From NCBI GenBank assembly GCA_963735055.1, contig CAVTJN010000004.1:372001-436000 (forward strand): a DNA stretch of 64,000 nt, in the 5' to 3' direction. Every line of letters begins with the position of its first letter. Position 1 is the first letter of the stretch. Made by a program: the position numbers and the translations under genes. Source of the DNA: JBBITI01 sp963735055 (lineage in GTDB: Bacteria > Chloroflexota > Dehalococcoidia > Dehalococcoidales > UBA2162). This document shows positions 59,220-64,000 of the stretch, one piece after another. Below the pieces are notes generated by a model, which worked only from the letters and a program-made list of their open reading frames with translations, was not told the origin of the DNA and searched no databases.

Positions 59220-60851
59220 CTAGTAGTCGCCCATCCCGCCCATGCCGCCACCAGGTGGCATCGCAGGAGCTTTCTCCTTCTCCGGGATATCGGTGACCAG
59301 CGACTCAGTGATCAGGACCATGTTGGCAATTGACGCTGCATTCTGCAGCGCCGAGCGGACCACCTTGGTCGGGTCGATGATCCCTTTTTTGACCATGTCG
59401 CCGTATTCATCCAGATCAGCATCATAGCCGAAGCCGGGATGCGCCTTCTTGACGGCATCGACGATAACCGACCCGTCCTTGCCGGCGTTGATGGCGATCC
59501 AGCGGATAGGCTCTTCGACGGCCTTGCGGACCACGTCGACGCCGGTTGCCTCATCGCCCTTCAGCTTCAATTTGGAGAGGACTTTGACGGCAGTCAGCAG
59601 GCCGACGCCACCACCGGGGAGAATGCCTTCCTCCACGGCAGCGCGGGTGGCGGACAGGGCGTCCTCAACGCGGTGCTTCTTTTCCTTCAGTTCGACCTCA
59701 GTGGCAGCGCCGACTTTGATGATAGCGACGCCACCGGCCAGTTTGGCCAGTCTCTCCTGCAGCTTCTCGCGATCGAAATCCGAGGTGGTCTCTTCAATCT
59801 GGGCTTTGATCTGCTTGATCCGGGCCTTGATTTCAGACTCCGAGCCTTTGCCTTCGACCACGGTGGTGTTGTCCTTGTCCGCGGTCACCCGGCGGGCGCG
59901 ACCCAGGTCGTCAACGGTGACTGAGTCCAGTTTGCGGCCCAGCTCTTCAGAGATGACCGTACCACCGGTGAGAATGGCCATATCCTGCAGCATGTCCTTG
60001 CGGCGGTCGCCAAAACCAGGGGCTTTGACGCCCAGCACGTTGATGGTGCCGCGGAGCTTGTTGACGACTAGTGTGGCCAGAGCCTCGCCATCGATATCTT
60101 CAGCCACGATAAGCAGGTTCTTGGTTACCTGGAGAATCTTCTCGAGGGCCGGCAGAAGATCGCTGATGGCCGATATCTTCTTGTCGGTGAGCAGAATATA
60201 CGGGTCTTCGAGGGCGGTTTCCATCTTCTCGGCGTTGGTGACGAAGTAGGCGCTGATGTAGCCCCGGTCGAACTGCATCCCTTCGACGAATTCAGTCTCG
60301 AACTTGATGCCCTTGGATTCTTCAACAGTGATGACGCCGTCCTTACCGACCTTCTCCATCACCTCGGCGATCAGATCGCCGATCTCCTTGTCCTTAGCCG
60401 TAATGGTGGCCACCTGGGCGATCTGTTCCTTGCCCTTGACTTCGGTGGACATCCGCTTGAGCTCTTCAGTAATCGCCGCCACAGCCTTCTCAACGCCCCG
60501 CTTCAGAAGCATCGGTTCAGCGCCGGCCGCCACATTCTTGAACCCTCCGTTGATTATGGCATGCGCCAACACGGTGGAGGTGGTGGTGCCGTCACCGCAG
60601 GCATCATTAGTCTTGGAAGCGGCTTCCTTAACCAGTTGCGCGCCCATGTTCTCGAATGGATCGGGAAGCTCGATTTCCTTCGCGATGGTAACACCGTCGT
60701 CAATGACTGATGGGGCGCCCCATTTCTTATCCAGAGCGACGGGGTGGCCCTTTGGCCCCAGGGTCACTTTGACGGCATCTACCAGCGTGTCAATGCCTTT
60801 CTTCAGGGAACGCCTTACATCTTCACCAAATATGATCTGTTTTGCTGCCAT
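59220..60851 (-). CDS. groL: Chaperonin GroEL
   Basis: A 543-residue 60-kDa chaperonin. VKVTLGPKGHPVALDKKWGA binds nucleotide. DDGVTIAKEIELPDPFENMG, NDACGDGTTTSTVLAHAII, the apical-domain blocks GYISAYFVTNAEKMETALED and KAPGFGDRRKDMLQDMAILT, and EEGILPGGGVGLL follow. The C-terminus is the Gly/Met-rich tail PPGGGMGGMGDY. It folds client proteins with GroES using ATP. The gene is 27 bases after groES in one operon, under the CIRCE-like element at 61228. The KGHPVALDKKWGAP stretch (most bacteria have KGRNVVLEKSFGAP) is characteristic of a minority of phyla including Chloroflexota. Confidence 0.98.
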   Translation of the reverse strand: MAAKQIIFGEDVRRSLKKGIDTLVDAVKVTLGPKGHPVALDKKWGAPSVIDDGVTIAKEIELPDPFENMGAQLVKEAASKTNDACGDGTTTSTVLAHAIINGGFKNVAAGAEPMLLKRGVEKAVAAITEELKRMSTEVKGKEQIAQVATITAKDKEIGDLIAEVMEKVGKDGVITVEESKGIKFETEFVEGMQFDRGYISAYFVTNAEKMETALEDPYILLTDKKISAISDLLPALEKILQVTKNLLIVAEDIDGEALATLVVNKLRGTINVLGVKAPGFGDRRKDMLQDMAILTGGTVISEELGRKLDSVTVDDLGRARRVTADKDNTTVVEGKGSESEIKARIKQIKAQIEETTSDFDREKLQERLAKLAGGVAIIKVGAATEVELKEKKHRVEDALSATRAAVEEGILPGGGVGLLTAVKVLSKLKLKGDEATGVDVVRKAVEEPIRWIAINAGKDGSVIVDAVKKAHPGFGYDADLDEYGDMVKKGIIDPTKVVRSALQNAASIANMVLITESLVTDIPEKEKAPAMPPGGGMGGMGDY

Positions 60852-60878
60852 TTCGTTTTCTCCTTCTGACCGGCAGGC

Positions 60879-61184
60879 CTATTTGCCTTTCTTTCCTTTC
60901 TTCGCCAGGACGTCGCTCTCGCGCAGGATCATGAGTTCCTCGCCATCGAGTTTGATCTCGGTGCCACCGTACTTGGCGTAGATGATGATATCGCCCACTT
61001 TTACGTCCATGACTATGCGGGTCCCCTCATCAGTCATCCTGCCCGGCCCCACCGCCAGTACCTCCCCTTCCTGCGGCTTCTCTTTCGCCGTGTCGGGAAT
61101 TACCAGCCCACCTTTAGTGACCTCGTCCTTCACGATGGCCTTGACGACCAGACGGTCAGCTAATGGCTCAAGCTTCATCGGCAT
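60879..61184 (-). CDS. groS: Co-chaperonin GroES
   Basis: A 101-residue 10-kDa chaperonin from ATG 61184 (AAGGAGG 6 bases upstream; a longer in-frame extension to 61217 has no site). MKLEPLADRLVVKAI is the first strand. KGGLVIPDTAKEKPQEGEVL contains the mobile loop that docks on GroEL, followed by VKVGDIIIYAKYGGTEIKLD and EELMILRESDVLA. The C-terminal KKGKKGK tail is unusually basic. It is first in the groES-groEL operon and is expected to be repressed by HrcA at the CIRCE-like operator. Confidence 0.97.
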   Translation of the reverse strand: MPMKLEPLADRLVVKAIVKDEVTKGGLVIPDTAKEKPQEGEVLAVGPGRMTDEGTRIVMDVKVGDIIIYAKYGGTEIKLDGEELMILRESDVLAKKGKKGK

Positions 61185-61227
61185 GAAAATCCTCCTTGAA
61201 ATAAATATACAGCCCAAACCGAGCTGT

Positions 61228-61254
61228 TTAGCAGTCTTGCCTTTAGACTGCTAA
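61228..61254 (-). promoter_or_regulatory. CIRCE-like HrcA operator
   Basis: TTAGCAGTC, nine bases, then GACTGCTAA: a perfect 9-9-9 inverted repeat, differing from the canonical TTAGCACTC-N9-GAGTGCTAA by one symmetrical base per arm. It lies 44 bases upstream of groES. Confidence 0.85.
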
Positions 61255-61508
61255 TTACAATGATAGCGCAGGCCGTCGAATGCCGCAATCCAATTGGTAG
61301 TCATACAATGCCATCTACGAGTGGCAGCATCAATATATTGACCACACGCACCTGTTTTCTCTATTATTGACTATTACTATCTCGCTGTAAGTCCGCCTTA
61401 CGTCTCAGCACACCCATCCCACGATCATGTCCGGGACGACCAGGAAGCCCCGCCGGTCTGCATCAACGGCGACTACCCCGCGTGCCATGATGGGAGGAGT
61501 CAAACCGG

Positions 61509-61537
61509 TTGAAGCCCCCCCAGCCCCCTGTTATAAT
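61509..61537 (+). promoter_or_regulatory. Promoter giving a leaderless amidohydrolase transcript
   Basis: TTGAAG (61509-61514), 17-base spacer and perfect TATAAT (61532-61537). The start site near 61544 is about 5 bases before the ATG. Confidence 0.75.
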
Positions 61538-61548
61538 CGCGAAAACCG

Positions 61549-62421
61549 ATGATCATAGACTTTCACACCCACATCGTCTCACCCCACCTGAAGGAAAAGC
61601 GCGGCGAATACCTGTCCGATCCGCTTTTCAACGAACTCTACTCCTCTCCGAAGGCGAAACTGGCGACCGCCGAGGACCTCGTTGCCAGCATGGACAGGCA
61701 TGACATCGATCTCTCGGTCGTACTCAACATCGGCTGGTCCAGCGCGGTACTCTGCGCCGCAACTAACGACTACCTCATGGAGTCGGTTGCCCGCCACGCC
61801 GGACGACTGATAGGATTCGGGACGGTCTGCCTCGTGGAACCCGGTGACGCTGCCATCCGGGAAGTGGAACGGTGTGTCCGGGGAGGACTGCGAGGCATCG
61901 GCGAAATGAGGCTGGACCGCCGGCTGTTGGGACAAGACTACGCGCAGACGATGGGCCGGTTCGCCGAAGCATTGATGGCCAACAACCTGACGTTGCTGGT
62001 GCATTCCTCCGAGCCGGTCGGTCACCAGTACGCGGGGAAGGGGGACACCGGCCCGGACTTCCTATATCAACTGACCACCCGGTTCCCCGGTTTATCGTTG
62101 GTCTGCGCCCACTGGGGCGGGGGGTTGCCCTTCTACGGTCTCATGCCGGAAGTGAGGCAGGCGCTGGCCGGAATCGCCTTCGACACGGCGGCTTCTCCCT
62201 ACCTGTACGACCCACAGATATACAAAGAGGTAATCCAGATCCTCGGGGAGCAGTCCATCGTCTTCGGCAGCGACTTTCCTTTGCTTACTCCCGGTCGGCT
62301 CCTCAAAGAAATCAGGTCGCTGGCCCTGCCCGCAAAGGCCGAAGATAGCATCCTTTACCGCAACGCGCTCCGTCTGCTCGGCCTGTCTCCGCCGGGAATC
62401 AGCAAGGTGGTAGTGAGTTAG
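61549..62421 (+). CDS. Amidohydrolase-2 family metal-dependent hydrolase
   Basis: A 290-residue TIM-barrel enzyme. MIIDFHTHIVSP carries the HxH metal pair. LTLLVHSSEPVGHQYAGKGD provides the next His, and LSLVCAHWGGGLPFYG another. IVFGSDFPLLTPG holds the catalytic Asp. The family includes decarboxylases and hydrolases of aromatic and acyl substrates; none can be assigned here. No Shine-Dalgarno precedes the ATG, which lies about 5 bases after the predicted transcription start, so it is probably translated from a leaderless mRNA. The thpR frame begins just after its stop. Confidence 0.9.
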   Translation: MIIDFHTHIVSPHLKEKRGEYLSDPLFNELYSSPKAKLATAEDLVASMDRHDIDLSVVLNIGWSSAVLCAATNDYLMESVARHAGRLIGFGTVCLVEPGDAAIREVERCVRGGLRGIGEMRLDRRLLGQDYAQTMGRFAEALMANNLTLLVHSSEPVGHQYAGKGDTGPDFLYQLTTRFPGLSLVCAHWGGGLPFYGLMPEVRQALAGIAFDTAASPYLYDPQIYKEVIQILGEQSIVFGSDFPLLTPGRLLKEIRSLALPAKAEDSILYRNALRLLGLSPPGISKVVVS

Positions 62422-62429
62422 CCGAAGGG

Positions 62430-63008
62430 ATCCGGGCTTTCATCGCAGTCGAGCTTCCCGCTCCGACAATACAGCAACTGGCCTCGGTTCAGACGCGACT
62501 GAGATCGGACCGGGCCAGGGCAAGATGGGTGGCACCGCAGAATATACATCTTACGCTCAAGTTCCTGGGCGCGATCAGTCCCGACGCGGTTGCCCCGATC
62601 GCCCGGGTCATGCGGGAAGCGGGGCAAAACACGCCGCCCTTCGTGCTCGGCGTCCACGGGCTGGGCGTCTTCCCAAACCAGAAGCGAGTGCAGATAGTTT
62701 GGGCAGGCGTCACCGGAGACGTGACGAAGCTGGTTGAATTGCAGAAACGGCTCGACGGCGGTCTGGCCGGACTCGGCTTCGCGGCCGAATCCAGGGCATT
62801 CACCGCGCACCTCACCCTGGCGAGGATGCGGGAAGACGCGTCACCCGCTGAAAGAGAAGCGGCAGGCAATCTGGTGCAGGCCACCAGATTCGAAGGTGGT
62901 GATTTCGCCGTCGACTCCATCAGCCTTATCCGGAGCGAATTGAGAAGAGAGGGGCCGCTCTACACCCGGATTGCGGCGGTACCGTTTTCCCCACTCGGCC
63001 CGGGGTGA
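62430..63008 (+). CDS. thpR: RNA 2',3'-cyclic phosphodiesterase ThpR (start codon unusual)
   Basis: The two HxTx motifs of the 2H phosphoesterase family are present: NIHLTLKFLG (His40, Thr42) and AHLTLARM (His127, Thr129), with IWAG-type strands between. The protein opens IRAFIAVELPAPTIQQL, which matches the family start M-R-x-F-I-A, so the first codon is most likely ATC at 62430, an extremely rare start; an ATG mutated by one base is the alternative. A GTG at 62529 would remove the first motif's strand. It hydrolyses 2',3'-cyclic phosphates or ligates tRNA halves in vitro. It begins 9 bases after the amidohydrolase stop and is presumably co-transcribed. Confidence 0.85.
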   Translation: MRAFIAVELPAPTIQQLASVQTRLRSDRARARWVAPQNIHLTLKFLGAISPDAVAPIARVMREAGQNTPPFVLGVHGLGVFPNQKRVQIVWAGVTGDVTKLVELQKRLDGGLAGLGFAAESRAFTAHLTLARMREDASPAEREAAGNLVQATRFEGGDFAVDSISLIRSELRREGPLYTRIAAVPFSPLGPG

Positions 63009-63076
63009 ATTCGGAGCCGTTATCATGACGGCTTTTTCAATTGAATCCCGCTAACGGCGAGACGTTCCGGACGCGT

Positions 63077-63105
63077 TTGTCAAGGGATAGGCCTTGGTGT
63101 ATACT
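63077..63105 (+). promoter_or_regulatory. Promoter of the zinc-ribbon gene
   Basis: TTGTCA (63077-63082), 17-base spacer and TATACT (63100-63105), 37 bases before the GTG at 63142. Confidence 0.7.
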
Positions 63106-63141
63106 ACCTTGGAATTTCGTCTTGGTTGGGAGGTGGCGTCC

Positions 63142-63354
63142 GTGGATCAAGTTAGCTTTCCCAAATGTCAGAAGTGCAAGAACGGTGACCTGGTGCCTCT
63201 GTCTGATTTCGGCAGCCAGGGGGCGAGTATCCAGTTCAAGGCATGGGTGTGCACCAATCCTGACTGTGGTTTCAATCTGAAGATCAGGAACGGCGATGTC
63301 TACGTCGATGAGCCTATCATGAGCGGAACCCTTCACGCCAACCGCACCCGCTAA
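63142..63354 (+). CDS. Small zinc-ribbon protein
   Basis: A 70-residue protein from GTG 63142, chosen for GGGAGGTG 6 bases upstream and because an earlier start (TTG 63094) lies within the promoter. FPKCQKCKNGDLVPLSDFG and AWVCTNPDCGFNLKIRNG give two Cys pairs (CxxC and C-x4-C) for one zinc ribbon. A polar tail (GDVYVDEPIMSGTLHANRTR) follows. Size and layout resemble stand-alone nucleic-acid-binding ribbons. The function is unknown. comF follows 34 bases downstream and may share the transcript. Confidence 0.8.
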   Translation: MDQVSFPKCQKCKNGDLVPLSDFGSQGASIQFKAWVCTNPDCGFNLKIRNGDVYVDEPIMSGTLHANRTR

Positions 63355-63388
63355 GGATCTCCAAGGCTGTCACATAGGGACACCCGCA

Positions 63389-64000
63389 ATGAGTGTACTC
63401 CTCCAGGTGAAGCGGCTGGGAGGGATCGCTCTCGATGTGTTTTTCCCCAAGTCGTGCGTCGGCTGCGGTAAGGAGGGCGATCTCATCTGTGACAAGTGCC
63501 GGCGCACTATGGTCAGACTCCTCCCGCCGATCTGTCCAAAGTGCGGTCGCCCTCAGTTAAGCGGAGTGCTCTGTCCGGCGTGTGTCGGCTGGCGCAGCAG
63601 CATCGACGGCATCCGGTCCCCATTTCGCTTCGAGGGAGTAGCCCGTCAGGCGGTTCATCAACTGAAGTACCGGAACTTGAGAATCCTGGCCCGGCCGCTG
63701 GCTGAATTGATGAGGGACTATCTGGTCAAGACACCATTGCCGTCGGACATGCTGGTCCCCATCCCGCTGCACCCCAGAAGGCTGCGCGAGAGAGGGTACA
63801 ATCAATCCCGGCTGCTTGCGGAAGAACTGGGAAGACTGACGTCAATGGCGGTGGTGCACGGCGGAGTGGTTCGACAGCGATATGCCCCACCCCAGGCCAC
63901 GACGCCATCGGTCGAGCACAGGCGGGCGAATATCTCCGGGGCGTTCGCCTGCACCGGGCACGACTTCAAGGGCCGCAGGGTACTGCTTATCGATGATGTT
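63389..64000 (+). CDS. comF: ComF-family protein, partial (C-terminus outside window)
   Basis: The frame is open from ATG 63389 to the window edge (204 codons). The N-terminal zinc finger is VFFPKSCVGCGKEGDLICDK with CRRTM and ICPKCGRPQ cysteines. A phosphoribosyltransferase-like domain follows (LVPIPLHPRRLRERGYNQSR, RVLLIDDV, the last being the PRPP loop of type I phosphoribosyltransferases). ComF proteins act in DNA uptake during transformation and in late steps of handling imported DNA. The downstream end, including the Asp-Thr pair of the PRPP motif, is outside the window. Confidence 0.93.
   Translation, partial: MSVLLQVKRLGGIALDVFFPKSCVGCGKEGDLICDKCRRTMVRLLPPICPKCGRPQLSGVLCPACVGWRSSIDGIRSPFRFEGVARQAVHQLKYRNLRILARPLAELMRDYLVKTPLPSDMLVPIPLHPRRLRERGYNQSRLLAEELGRLTSMAVVHGGVVRQRYAPPQATTPSVEHRRANISGAFACTGHDFKGRRVLLIDDV

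Noticed and set aside
1..64000. CRISPR arrays, rRNA genes and replication origin
   Set aside because: No regularly spaced repeats, rRNA signatures or DnaA-box clusters were seen on reading through the window.

Overview
This 64 kb window looks like a chromosomal stretch of a Chloroflexota bacterium, most likely of the Dehalococcoidia. The evidence is the style of the GroEL/GroES pair, a DivIVA-like coiled-coil protein, frequent TTG and GTG starts with strong AGGAGG ribosome sites, moderately high GC and anaerobic-type CoA chemistry. No 16S or marker alignment was possible, so the placement is inference.

Layout. (1) 1-5.6 kb: coiled-coil and hypothetical proteins, a carboxymuconolactone-decarboxylase-like protein and a glutaconate-type CoA-transferase pair, followed by a tRNA-Asn with its own promoter. 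(2) 5.7-17.1 kb: a degraded accessory island inserted at the tRNA-Asn 3' end. It holds serine-recombinase relics at two att-like direct repeats, remnants of IS110, IS1634-like and IS5-like transposases, fragments of an ATP-dependent DNA ligase and of ClpP, an orphan oligopeptide-type lipoprotein, CsbD, small membrane proteins, a MITE-like element, a CBS protein, a CPA2 antiporter and a frameshifted Hdr-like Fe-S gene. (3) 17.3-28.1 kb: a beta-CASP nuclease, a LOG protein and a glycogen/alpha-glucan cluster: a frameshifted phosphorylase on the minus strand facing away from hemerythrin, a second phosphorylase, GlgB and MalQ. (4) 28.4-34.8 kb: acyl-CoA metabolism, with a 3-oxoacid CoA-transferase pair, an acyl-CoA dehydrogenase, a Cat1-type CoA-transferase fused to a GNAT domain, and an acyl-CoA synthetase.

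(5) 35.1-45.2 kb: signalling and redox genes. There is a LuxR-type regulator with its kinase, two PRC-barrel paralogues, a putative metallopeptidase, a single-domain RelA/SpoT-type hydrolase, a desulforedoxin-like protein with Lys/Ala-rich tails, a second two-component pair and a YlxP-like protein. The most notable item is a DsbA/FrnE-like thiol oxidoreductase whose active-site CxxC reads UGA-x-x-Cys, followed by a SECIS-like hairpin: a candidate selenoprotein that ordinary gene calling truncates. Just downstream is a compact promoter-to-terminator unit of about 260 nt that may be a small RNA or a mini-ORF. (6) 45.2-64 kb: housekeeping genes (MrfA-like helicase, RlmB, RecJ, FabF, MtaB, homoserine dehydrogenase, M16 protease, GroES/GroEL under a CIRCE-like operator, an amidohydrolase, ThpR, ComF), a large IPT-repeat surface protein and a tRNA-Val.

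All identifications come from reading motifs and overall protein pattern by eye; no database or folding program was used.
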